Below, piece by piece: positions 21,651 to 31,536 of a stretch of 64,000 nt of DNA; positions within the stretch are counted from its first letter, which is position 1; each line of letters starts with the position of its first letter. The notes under the pieces were generated by a model that saw only the letters and a program-made list of their open reading frames with translations, did no database searches and had not been told where the DNA came from. A program made the position numbers and the translations under genes. The stretch comes from Lachancea thermotolerans CBS 6340. Taxonomy: Eukaryota > Ascomycota > Saccharomycetes > Saccharomycetales > Saccharomycetaceae. The stretch covers positions 1 to 64,000 of the forward strand of contig NC_013084.1 of assembly GCF_000142805.1 (NCBI RefSeq), read 5' to 3'.

Positions 21651-23046
21651 AAGAAAAAATGTGGTCCTGGGTTCTTATTTTGCAAAGGTCAGATTTCCGC
21701 TTTTAGAAAGTACGGATGCCTGAGCGACCTGCGGTATGATGAGACAAATTGATCCCCGTGTTAAATAGCCTACAAATGTAGACGTGGCATTTATACTCAA
21801 AATAATACACGCATTACATAAAGTTGGGGGAATGCGAGGAGAATAAGTGCAAAATTGATGAGAATTATTAAAGCCCTGTGAGGCCTCCATGCTCAGAAGA
21901 TCTTCCACTTACGGTTTAAATTGTATTTGAAATTTTCCGTTTTGAAGACACCGACATAAGTTGCGCGGCAAAATTTCGCATAAGCTTTCAGAGTTATCCC
22001 ATGTGTAATAACAATCGAAAAATCAAGGTATTTTATAATCGTACAGACAGATATCTCTTGCCTGAGGCCCCAAAGGATTTTCGCTAGACACCGGAGTAGT
22101 TGAAGTTCTACTAGCATAATAAAATGGCTACCCGGGTGTTGACGTCCACGAGAGAAGGGAACGTCATAGAGAAATACAGAACTATCCTATCTTCGAGCTT
22201 CTGGTCTGTTTCTTATCCTTGACTTGGTTCGCTCATTCGCCACAACAGAAGCCATCAAATAATTTAGTGAGACATCCCTTCAGCGTAGTCCTTGAAAGGC
22301 GCTAAAAATTACAAAAACGTATTAAAAAATAAAATGAAGTTCATTGATCCCATGCTCTCTTTCGATCTTTCTTACGGTCTAAGCGCAAAAATAATAATTT
22401 TGTCCTCCTCGTGGAGACAAGAGTTTTGTAACAGACCCGAATTTCTTGCTAAAATTTAATCTCCAAGTTAACTGACGCAAACCAAATCGAAAGGGCCATT
22501 CCGTCGCCTCGCTTAAAACTGTACTGACACTATTGTTCAAGCCGAAGCCGATTTCAGGTTTTGCCAACTTAAACACAGATGCTCGATGTTCGAAATCATC
22601 TCACGAATATAGCATTTGCTTAGTGCAAGAAATCCTGTTGATATTATTCTTCAAAGAAATTTGATGATCAGAGCAATTTTCGTTGCTTAGAACGCAAATG
22701 ATTTCGAGTCGCGGTTGGACGAAGAAATTTGAAGTTACCACAGCGCCGTATACTAGCAGCGTTTTGTTTATCCCTAGTAGGATATCAAGCTAAGTGCGAA
22801 GGTAAATTTGCCGCTGAGAACAAATACGTGTGCCCAATATGATACGAAAATAGGATTTCAACATCCATTAAGGCATCGAAAACTATCAACTCTCCGTTTT
22901 TTTTCAAAAATTCCGTTAATATCAAAGGTGAACTAGGTTAAAAAGATTTGGCGAACAGGAAATGTTAGCAGCAATTTAAGTCTGAAATAGCTTCCAGTAG
23001 ATGCCCACTTTTTTGTTGCCACTTTTGCACCTTAAAGGTTTGCCAG
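21651..23046. other. Intergenic, 1.4 kb
   Basis: Former promoter side of the phosphatase relic and the 3' flank of FMP52. No recognisable gene; no CACGTG Pho4-type site was found near the relic's 5' end. Confidence 0.5.
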
Positions 23047-23715
23047 CTACACTCCTGCTAACCGCAAGATTTCTGCGCTCTCCACAATTTTGATTTTAGC
23101 AGTATCTGAAGTATCAAGAGCTAACTTGACCCCCACCTTCGCAACTTCGTCTCCATAGACGGGGCAACCAAACACGCTTTGGAGCTTTGTCCTATACACA
23201 ATGCTTCCAATCTTCGAGCTCAACCCATTTAAAAGACCTTTTGATTTCGTGCGTTCACCGAGCAAGGGGCCGGGGCGAAGTATGATTGTTCTTTCAAAAC
23301 CCAATGCTAATATGTCGCGCTCAAGCTCTCCTTTGGTTTTCATATAGTAAAACATGGAGTTTTCATCGGCGCCTGTGGAGCTTACAACCACGTAAGTGCT
23401 GTAACCCTTCTCTTTTGCCGATCTGGCTAGTTGAAGATTCATATCGTGGTCAACTTTATAAAAATTCTCTTTCCCGGCCTCTCCCCTAGTAGTAGCAAGT
23501 CCGGAGAATAGAATGTCATAGTTTTCCGGAACAGCTGCTGACCAATTACTGCTATCCTCCAGGATCAGTGAACGAACCTTACCATCATAATTTCCATTAA
23601 GTGCCTTGCGAGAAATGGTCGCGATTTCCGTGAAAGAAGGGTCTTTGGCGACGTACTTCACAAAGGCGGATCCACAAAGCCCGGTAGCTCCTATAATAAG
23701 GGCACGAGATGACAT
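23047..23715 (-). CDS. FMP52: FMP52, atypical short-chain dehydrogenase-like protein of the mitochondrial outer membrane
   Basis: A 222-residue NAD(P)-binding Rossmann protein. The dinucleotide loop is GATGLCG (9-15) near the N-terminus. Other family landmarks are ATTRGEAG, KVDHDMNLQLA, VVVSSTGA with FYYMKTKGELERD, and ILRPGPLLGERTKS, all matching S. cerevisiae Fmp52 (YER004W, 231 residues). The yeast protein is found at the mitochondrial outer membrane; its biochemical role is unknown, and it is related to human HTATIP2/TIP30. The ATG at 23713-23715 opens directly into the first beta strand, so the start is secure. Confidence 0.93.
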   Translation of the reverse strand: MSSRALIIGATGLCGSAFVKYVAKDPSFTEIATISRKALNGNYDGKVRSLILEDSSNWSAAVPENYDILFSGLATTRGEAGKENFYKVDHDMNLQLARSAKEKGYSTYVVVSSTGADENSMFYYMKTKGELERDILALGFERTIILRPGPLLGERTKSKGLLNGLSSKIGSIVYRTKLQSVFGCPVYGDEVAKVGVKLALDTSDTAKIKIVESAEILRLAGV

Positions 23716-24400
23716 TTTCAGTTATTTGTTCTTCTTCTTGTGAGTTAGAAGTTCGCAATACGATAATTTTTAAGCTCGTGATTATAAGGGGAAAGATAAG
23801 GTCTTTATTTTCCATGACCCGTTTTGATAATAACTTGGTATCTGTTGCGGTCGGGAGTAAAAGCGTAGACAAGGACGCAAGTATCATTTTTCCTCTTCTC
23901 CAACCTATTTCCACGAGGTGAACCAAATATCAAGATGCCGAATTAATTTTAGCCCAACAGTCAAAAGGCGCGGTAGCACTGGTTTGGGATCCTAGAGTGT
24001 TTACAATCCTCTGTTTAAAGACTTCGTAAGTTTCGAGTAGCTGGCCCACAAAATGAACATTTGCGTCCCTTTTTCCCATTAATCGCGAATTCAAGCAATC
24101 AAGTTTTTGTCGTTTTCAATCAACACGGATCTCATTGTTTTCAGTTTCTTTATTGTTCAGCTTAAACTCAAAGTTGTCTGCGTCTTTCATTTAAAGTATA
24201 CACTGAGAAGGCCTATTTACATCAAACTTCAACCGAATTGCCTTGGATGAAAACCATTGGCAGATCAATTATCCCTTGATCCTTTTCATAATGAGACAAA
24301 ATCAAAAACTGCGTCATCTGTCATAATGATACCTATTAAAAACCTAAGATGAAAGACACATCTCAACTAATCCACGCTTCAATGGGCTGTACCATATTGA
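23716..24400. other. Intergenic, 0.7 kb: FMP52 promoter
   Basis: Lies between two minus-strand genes. Nothing recognised beyond an ordinary AT-rich promoter and the globin 3' flank. Confidence 0.5.
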
Positions 24401-26059
24401 CTACATTAAAGTGCAGTCGCCATTTCCACTGTTAAAACCGCCGCCGCCTCTGACGCCTCCACTGCTCCGGGCAGTGCTATTGACTGTAGAATAGGCTTTG
24501 GTAACCATTTCGTAATTTTCACTACAACGCAAATGCGTCTTGCCTGTTATATCTGAGGTTTTTCCAGCATATGTGGCACCTGGCCGGCTAGCTGGCAACG
24601 AGAAATTAGATTTGCCGTTGATTCTTGATGTACTCAAGGCATGCTTTCCATCATTAACAACTCCAATTGAATTCCCCTTAAAATCTTTTTCTGAAGGACT
24701 CCGACCACTGCTCCGCTGCCAACCACCTCCTCCTCTCACGCTCGCCCCATAATGTACATTACTTTCTTCTGCTAATGTTGGCTGCGGATGTGAACCACTC
24801 CATGCTCCACCCCCTCGAACTGACCCAACATTTCTGGTTGGTTCTTTTTTTTTTGTCTTGCTGTTTATTCCTTCTTGTCCAGAAGATGCACTACTTTTTG
24901 AAGATTGCCAACCTGACGTTCGTGATAGCAGCTTATTTGATGAAACCAAGCTAACTTCTTTAGCTGACTTGCTAGAGTACGTCGAATTTTTGCTCAGATC
25001 TGACAAGCTACCGACAATTTTCTCATTTTCTCCGCAAGAATCTTTGGAAGAAAGATCAGCATTGCTTGTTGACAGTGAATCCTCTTTGAGTTGTGGAAAA
25101 CCAAGAGTTATCTCCGAAGATCCTGAGTCTTGCAAAATTGGATCGATTCCATATTGGAGCATACTGTTTGCCAAGTAAATGTATATTCGGGACCATAATT
25201 CGTCAAGCTCTTTAGTGTAATGATAGCCGAATCTATCCCGCAAAGTCTTCAAAAAAGCAATCCCTGCCACATCAAAATGACTCGCGTACACGCCCAGTAT
25301 TCTAGCGTGATGTTTCCCGAGTGAGCTTAGATAATAGTCCATCACCGATAGATCTTCTAGATTACTGATAGCCATACCCACCACCCCAGTTACGCCAGAA
25401 GCAGCATGCTGAATACCTGGGAAAGAATTTTCAATAGTTGGGATAATCTCTCTAATGTTATGAAGAAATTGAGCCCCAAACAAGAACGTTGGTACTTTTA
25501 AGTCATCTTCATATTTCCCGGAATTTGCTAATTGCTCTTTGACGTTATTTTTCGAATCCTCATTAGCGGGTGGTTTATATGGCACATTTATCCTTGGCTT
25601 CACGCACTTGTCTACAAAGGCATCATACTTCGGCTTAGAGCACTCGTCATCTAGCAAAATCGACCACGAACACCGGACCATCTCAATTTCATGCGGTTGC
25701 AATTGAAGGCTCATTTTGTAGTGCTTCTGGAAAGTAACGCTTGCCTCGGGAGTAATGCCCTTTGGTATCTTGGCCTCATCTCCTTTTTCACTTTCCCCTC
25801 TCTCAGATGTCAATTCGCCATTAGAGCTGCTAGAGGAGAATTCATCGTGGTAAGCATCCAGGAAGGATCTTGGATACGTGTCAGAAGAGACGGCAGACTG
25901 TCTTAACAAGCGTATCCTTTCAGAAGATCTGTCGCTTGATACTCTGTGCTTAAGGTCACCCGACTGAAGGCATATGTCCTCCGTGCTTTGACTTTCAGTC
26001 AAAAGGGACTCAACAAATTGTGGGGCAGCGTTAGGTCGATGGTTAGTTCCCACGAACAT
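24401..26059 (-). CDS. Globin-domain protein (YNL234W-like) with VRGGG repeats and a CaaX-like C-terminus
   Basis: A 552-residue protein, longer than the roughly 426-residue S. cerevisiae YNL234W, a heme-binding globin whose gene has been described as Rgt1-regulated and linked to glucose signalling. The globin domain spans about residues 118-310 and carries an extra loop (about 155-188), as in the yeast protein. The candidate distal His is in GIQHAASG (218) and the candidate proximal His is 251 in LGKHHARILGVYASHF. The N-terminal 110 residues are Ser-rich and probably disordered. The Ser/Lys-rich tail carries three copies of a VRGGG(A/G)(W/F) motif (414, 441, 536). The last four residues are CTLM, a possible farnesylation (CaaX) signal. 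The ATG at 26057-26059 is the first in frame. It is head to head with a hexose transporter gene across a 2.6-kb shared upstream region. Confidence 0.9.
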   Translation of the reverse strand: MFVGTNHRPNAAPQFVESLLTESQSTEDICLQSGDLKHRVSSDRSSERIRLLRQSAVSSDTYPRSFLDAYHDEFSSSSSNGELTSERGESEKGDEAKIPKGITPEASVTFQKHYKMSLQLQPHEIEMVRCSWSILLDDECSKPKYDAFVDKCVKPRINVPYKPPANEDSKNNVKEQLANSGKYEDDLKVPTFLFGAQFLHNIREIIPTIENSFPGIQHAASGVTGVVGMAISNLEDLSVMDYYLSSLGKHHARILGVYASHFDVAGIAFLKTLRDRFGYHYTKELDELWSRIYIYLANSMLQYGIDPILQDSGSSEITLGFPQLKEDSLSTSNADLSSKDSCGENEKIVGSLSDLSKNSTYSSKSAKEVSLVSSNKLLSRTSGWQSSKSSASSGQEGINSKTKKKEPTRNVGSVRGGGAWSGSHPQPTLAEESNVHYGASVRGGGGWQRSSGRSPSEKDFKGNSIGVVNDGKHALSTSRINGKSNFSLPASRPGATYAGKTSDITGKTHLRCSENYEMVTKAYSTVNSTARSSGGVRGGGGFNSGNGDCTLM

Positions 26060-27791
26060 AAATCAGAATTTCAGGGGGGACGGCTACTACTAAAAAGTTA
26101 GTGGCCTTCGTCCATTACTCAGAAATACTACTCCTGATTCATGTCCTGGACTTGAAGCTAGTGGTGTAAAATGTGCTTCTATATATTCTGTATATATTCT
26201 CTAAGGCAGGAACAACCGTACCTGAGAGAAATGCCGCATAAAGAAGTGAGAAACCTCTAATATCTTGTATATAGCGCCTGAGCTTTCTGCTTTAAGAACT
26301 TAGGGAGGCGCTTATCAAAAATGGTGCTTTGAACGGTTCATAGATAACTTGGTTACTACCAAAAAAAAAAGTCCATGAAGCCAAGACCTGCTAAAACATA
26401 GAGCTTGATGCCGTTAGCCTGTTACGTGGGCCCCAGACTTCAAAGATAACGTTCAATAGCGTGATTTTATGCAATTGATTGTGTCAAGACATCTGGTCCA
26501 TTAGAATAAACATGTCCTAAACCTTTTTGCTGGTCCCTAAAAAGACAAACAAAAGAAAGGTTTACGCGTTTGATTTCAGATCTCCTATTCGTTATTATCA
26601 TAGTTTTGAAAATTTTCAGATAATGCGAAACGTGTCTTCAGCAGTAACAGCCGCACTCGTCCCGATTCTTGCGCACTTCCATTTGTAGAACCTTGCAGAA
26701 GCCACTTCAGACCTCTTTAGGATGACAAGTCGTTATGGCAACGTAGCCGAGTGCATATCCACAAGAGTATAGCCATAAACGCAGAGAAATAAGCATATGA
26801 GACAAAGGAATCTAAACGAAGCAGTTGCGCATAGACGTTGTTCAGCCTTCAGAAATTTGAACTGATAAAATACAAGCATTGGATATGCTTGGCAGGATAT
26901 AATCGACAATGAGCTAACCCACTAGACAATTACTGATGGATATGCTGGTTTTAGCTTACAGCGTCCGGCAGAAGGCTTGAAGGTATGTCCGCGCGAGCTA
27001 CGAAATGAGCTCAACGTCTTGTGCTTAACTTTTGGGTTGGAAATGGCCTAATGTTGTGAAACATCGCCAAGAAACCCCTGCAAAAGTAGCATTTGATGTG
27101 TTTGAATGGAAACACCTCCATAAATTAAAAAGACAAACTTAGATATTCTTCAGGTATATTGGCATGGAGCAATCGCGAAGGTCTTCAGATCGACCAGCCT
27201 CGAGAGGAAAGAATAGCTTTCGGCCAGGCAGAATTTCAAATCAATAAACCGAAAACTACATTTGAGATTTTTCGAGCTTAAAGTGGTTAGATATTTCCAT
27301 GAGAGTGACCTGTTTCGATTCTAATGTGCTGAGAGATACCTGCAGACAAATTAGTTCAAAAACCATTTTATGTAGATGTGGCATTTTCTTTCATGTTTAC
27401 CAGTCGGCAAGCCGTCCGTAAACAAGCGCGCATAAGGACTCATTCCCTTTCACTTTTTCTCCCTCTATTTCGATTTTGCCATGCTACTCTACAAGACGGC
27501 AGAGTGTCAACAGACCAATGTACTCCACGTTTTAGATCGCATGCTTCTCTCTAAGGCGCCATTACTTGTTGACCTGCTTGGATGTCAAAACGTCCACCGC
27601 GTATTAGGACCATTTCCTAGGAATATCTATTTTCTGACCATAGTAACCCGTTGGAGGTAAACCTTACTACCCCTCTATTTGTGAAAAAGCTTGTTGCTGA
27701 AAAATACCACCCCTTCACCCGCTCTCCAGTTTACCAGCAGAGCGGTGTGTTAGCGTTCTGTGTTCTCCAGCAACCACAATGAGCTGTTCGT

Positions 27792-28626
27792 TTTTCCGAA
27801 CCTGCATGATTTTGCTAAAGAACTTCTTCATAGAAACTGCGTAAACAGCTAAATCCGGATCTTTTTCCGTTTTTTCTCAGTTATTAAACACTCCAACAAT
27901 ACCCCGCACCTTCCACATACTCCGCATCATCTGTGTGACTTGAGCTCCAACTCGTGCAAGGGTCTTGGCATAAGCGGCCCGCTGCCTAAGATAACCTCCC
28001 ATTCGTCGGAAGTTGCCATGGGATACATGCGGCAGTAATTCGTTTCTCCAGATTTTGTAGAGAGGGTCCTATGGACCATCCGATGAAATTCCTGCAGCTG
28101 ATTCTAAGAAGCAGCTTCTCCGCCGGTAAATTTTGCGGCGACCGTTGCTATGAGAGCTCAAGCCGTTTCATGTCATTTTCTTGGATGGAGCCTGCATGTT
28201 TTGTGGAAGCCGCATCTCCGGAAAAAAATACGGTCACATCTTGCGTTGCGATCGGAGAAAGGATAATCCGCCATTCGCCTAGAAAGACCCCCTCTGGCGA
28301 AGTAACCAGAATGGGAAGTGGAGATGTAGCTACCGGTTCAATGGTATTAGCGCAGAAACAGAGAATCTTGCGGAAGGTAAAGTGTGGGGTAAATAGTAGC
28401 CGCTGCTGGGTTGAAAGCCGGAATTTCCAACCGGGTGTCCATCTTGGCGTGTAACCAACTGAACTTGAAACCTCAACGACTTCGCGTATATAAAGCGACT
28501 TTTCTGCTGCTGAAGTTGATCAGTTAGTTCCGTACTTTCGTTTTGTTTATTTTCTAAACTAGTTTGGAACTGACGGGTTTTGTTTAGGCGCTCTCCAATC
28601 TTTGAACCGAGTTACACATTTTTCCG
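27792..28626. promoter_or_regulatory. Cluster of seven Rgt1-like sites (CGGANNA)
   Basis: Found by eye at 27792-27798, 27863-27869, 28116-28122, 28219-28225, 28253-28259, 28264-28270 and 28620-28626, on either strand. Chance would give roughly two in this length. Rgt1 represses yeast hexose transporter genes through several such sites when glucose is absent, so glucose induction of the transporter is the natural reading. Confidence 0.5.
28487..28493 (+). promoter_or_regulatory. TATA box of the hexose transporter gene
   Basis: TATATAA 202 bp upstream of the transporter ATG. Confidence 0.6.
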
Positions 28627-28694
28627 CGACGCTTGCTTACGGCGAATTTGATTACCTAATACTAATTTAAGCGCGCACTTCTAACGTTCAAACC

Positions 28695-30227
28695 ATGGGT
28701 TTTCTACAAAAGGTATTTCTCGCAGAGGAGGACATACAAGGCTCGAAGTTCCGGGCGATATTCATCGGCCTGTTCGTCGCCTTTGGCGGTGTTCTGTTCG
28801 GGTACGACACAGGCACGATATCCGGAATTCTGGCTATGAAATATGTTAAGGAGCACTTCACGCATCGCGGTAGCTTCACTGCCGGGGAAACATCACTCAT
28901 CACATCCATTCTTTCCGCGGGAACTTTTGTTGGTGCAATCAGCGCGCCGCTCGTTTCCGACACCATGGGCCGGCGATTCGGCCTCATCGCTTCAACTATT
29001 GTTTTCTCCATAGGCGTAATTCTGCAAGTTGCGGCCACAGGCCAAGACCTCTTAATTGTCGGAAGAGTTATTGCAGGCCTTGGTGTTGGTATTTTGTCCG
29101 CGATTGTCCCTCTTTACCAATCTGAGGCAGCTCCTAAGTGGATAAGAGGTGCAGTGGTTTCTTGTTACCAAGGAGCTATTACCGTTGGGTTGCTGCTCGC
29201 AGCCTGTGTCAACCAAGGCACACATGCCAGAACAGACAGTGGATCTTACAGAATACCCATCGCTATCCAATTTGCATGGGCGTTGATCTTGTTTGTTGGT
29301 ATGATAGTCTTACCAGAATCCCCAAGATTTTATGTAAAGCAGGGGAAAATTGAAAAGGCAGGAAACGCATTATCTCGCTTAAGAGGTCTACCAGCAGATC
29401 ATCCGATTGTTGAAGGTGAACTTGAGGAGATCCTCGCTAACTTTAATTATGAGAAATCTCTCGGTTCTACAACAGTATGGGACTGTTTTAAACGCGGCAA
29501 TCACCAGCTAAAGCGTATGCTTATCGGCCTTGCAATCCAGGCACTCCAGCAACTCACTGGTATTAATTTCATTTTCTACTACGGAACTCAGTTTTTTCAA
29601 AACTCCGGTATTAAAAACCCCTTCATCATTCAGGTTATTATGAATGTTGTTAACGTTGTGATGACTTGGCCCGGCGTTTTGTTAGTTGAGCTCGCAGGAA
29701 GAAGGAACTTGCTGCTATGGGGCGCTGTCGGTATGTGCGTCAGCGAGTTGATTGTCGCGTCTGTTGGTACTGCACTTCCTGATAGCACGGCTGCAAACAA
29801 AACATTAATTGCATTTTCCTGCACTTTCATTGCCTCATTCGCCGCAACTTGGGGTCCCTTGGCTTGGGTTGTGGTGGGTGAAATATATCCGCTAAGAGTG
29901 AGAGGTAAGTCGGTTGCTTTATGCGCTGCCTCTAATTGGCTATTCAATTTCGCGATCGCCTATGCCACGCCATATCTTGTAGACCAAGAGCATGCAAACC
30001 TTCAGTCAAAAGTGTTCTTTATCTGGGGTGGCTGTACATTCCTCTGCTTTCTATTTGTCTACTTTTTCATCTACGAGACGAAAGGCCTCACCTTGGAACA
30101 AATTGATGAGTTGTTTGAAACTTGCACAAGTGCCCCTGACTCCAAAAACTTCATTCCATCTAGTGGATATGCCCATGAGTCTCCAGATGCTGAGAAGGCA
30201 GTTGTGGAAGCTGTCGAGAAAGTCTAA
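28695..30227 (+). CDS. MFS sugar porter (hexose transporter, fungal high-affinity/RCO3-like type)
   Basis: A 510-residue sugar/proton or facilitated transporter of the plasma membrane with twelve expected membrane segments. Family motifs are present: FGYDTGTISG in the first segment, DTMGRRFG in the loop between segments 2 and 3, PESPRF before the central loop, QQLTGINFIFYYG in segment 7, LAGRRNLL, GEIYPLRVRGKS, and FFIYETKGLTLEQIDELF at the end of segment 12. The very short N-terminus (about 20 residues) and the GYDTGTISGILAM start resemble filamentous-fungal and CTG-yeast glucose transporters rather than S. cerevisiae Hxt1-17, which have long N-termini. It lacks the long C-terminal tail of the Snf3/Rgt2 sensors. 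Substrate (glucose, fructose or pentose) cannot be decided. The promoter carries Rgt1-like sites. Confidence 0.9.
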   Translation: MGFLQKVFLAEEDIQGSKFRAIFIGLFVAFGGVLFGYDTGTISGILAMKYVKEHFTHRGSFTAGETSLITSILSAGTFVGAISAPLVSDTMGRRFGLIASTIVFSIGVILQVAATGQDLLIVGRVIAGLGVGILSAIVPLYQSEAAPKWIRGAVVSCYQGAITVGLLLAACVNQGTHARTDSGSYRIPIAIQFAWALILFVGMIVLPESPRFYVKQGKIEKAGNALSRLRGLPADHPIVEGELEEILANFNYEKSLGSTTVWDCFKRGNHQLKRMLIGLAIQALQQLTGINFIFYYGTQFFQNSGIKNPFIIQVIMNVVNVVMTWPGVLLVELAGRRNLLLWGAVGMCVSELIVASVGTALPDSTAANKTLIAFSCTFIASFAATWGPLAWVVVGEIYPLRVRGKSVALCAASNWLFNFAIAYATPYLVDQEHANLQSKVFFIWGGCTFLCFLFVYFFIYETKGLTLEQIDELFETCTSAPDSKNFIPSSGYAHESPDAEKAVVEAVEKV

Positions 30228-31536
30228 AAACGGGCCCTTTTTAACGCGCCCATTTATTTTCAGATCGAATTTATAATCGGTATAATAGTGCTTAGTCTGA
30301 ATGTAATGCTTCATCTCAAGCCATTTACAAAGAAGTGCAAGTGAACTATCAAAAGCTTTGGTTTACCCTAATCTTCTTTAAGGTTGTAAACCTCTGACCA
30401 AACGCAAACGAGGTCAACTCAAGCTTTCATTTATATAAGCCCCCAATGACCAACTTTGGAGGACGCCGGAAGTACACAAAATAAGATATCAATTTTTTAA
30501 AAAAATAGCTTCCTGTCCTCCGCCTAATGAGTTGCATTTCTCGCCTTAACTAAGAATAAATTGAACATGTATTATACTGGGGACTTTTCGAATCTCGGAG
30601 CCTCGTAGCCAAACACACAGAAAGTGGCGCAACAGGTGAAGAAGGATGTAGGCCATGCTTTATCACTGCCAACTAATGTGAAGAATAGAGCTAGCTGCAT
30701 GCTGGGCTCCTCGTTAACACGAACTGTTTGTATCTCTCGGTTGATGCCACACGTTAGGCACATTAAAACGCGCGATTCCAGACGGGACATCGCCATAGAC
30801 CCAATTAAAAACACCAAAAGGAACCGAGCTGCAACAAGAAATCTCAAATTTTAGGCGTATCGATTCAGTTGTTAATGAGTGCACGTTGAGTGCCGAACTT
30901 TTCGACAACAATTTTCGTTCATCTATAGTTTAGAGCGCGGACTTTGTAAAGAGCAATTACACATCTCAAACGTAAGGAAAGGCGGCCGCCCAAGTTTTGT
31001 TTTTCGTTTAAAAGTCGGCTATAAGCGGACTGTTTCTCACTATTCGAGATCGCATTTTCTCGAAGTTGTCATTTCTGCTGCGCTGACAGTCTGATTCTGA
31101 GGCTCTAAGAATAAATTGCTGCCCTGTAGCCTTCGGCCCCATTCCAAGCTCCATTCCGATCAAAATTAGCGTTAAGAGACCAGGCAATTTCCTTCATGTT
31201 AGAACTATTAGTGCCCAAGATCTTTCAGGCCAATCAGTTGATTGGCACCTGCTTTCAAACTAGAGAAGTGTTTTTGCATGGAATAGCAAGTGCATTCTCA
31301 AAAATCCATCAAGGAAAGTTGGGATTGCGGAGTCTGTAGTGCACTCTCGCTGCAATTGTACTACGTATAAAAGGCCTTTGTGTCGGATGAAACAGCTGAT
31401 CGTTTGTGATAACAAATGAAGAATGTTTCATGTCACGTGCCTTGGGCACAGAAAACGGCGGCATTTCAAGTTGGTCTTCTTCAGTCAGGGGCGGCGAATC
31501 TAGTATTTCGAATCCGCTGAAAACTCTGCGGCTGAT
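30228..31536. other. Intergenic, 1.3 kb: ATG2 promoter
   Basis: Between two plus-strand genes. Holds a TATAAAA at 31366-31372 and a CACGTG at 31434-31439. Frames of up to 91 codons here lack ATG starts or family resemblance. Confidence 0.5.
31434..31439. promoter_or_regulatory. CACGTG E-box (Cbf1-type, TCACGTG)
   Basis: TCACGTG about 100 bp upstream of the ATG2 start and 60 bp below a TATA box. Cbf1 or Pho4 binding is inferred from the motif alone. Confidence 0.4.

Larger units (their letters stand above)
26060..28694. other. Divergent promoter region, 2.6 kb, between globin and hexose transporter
   Basis: No supported gene; a 127-codon frame at 28071-28454 has no family resemblance and lies in the transporter promoter. 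The transporter-proximal 0.9 kb holds seven Rgt1-like CGGANNA motifs and a TATA box. Confidence 0.6.

Noticed and set aside
26720-26770. GTAGCCGAGTGCA resembling a tRNA A box
   Set aside because: No B box (GGTTCGANNCC) follows at a tRNA distance; other GGTTCGA-like spots (15590, 42025) have no stem.
28071-28454. 127-codon frame upstream of the hexose transporter
   Set aside because: No family resemblance; lies within the Rgt1-site cluster and TATA-proximal promoter.
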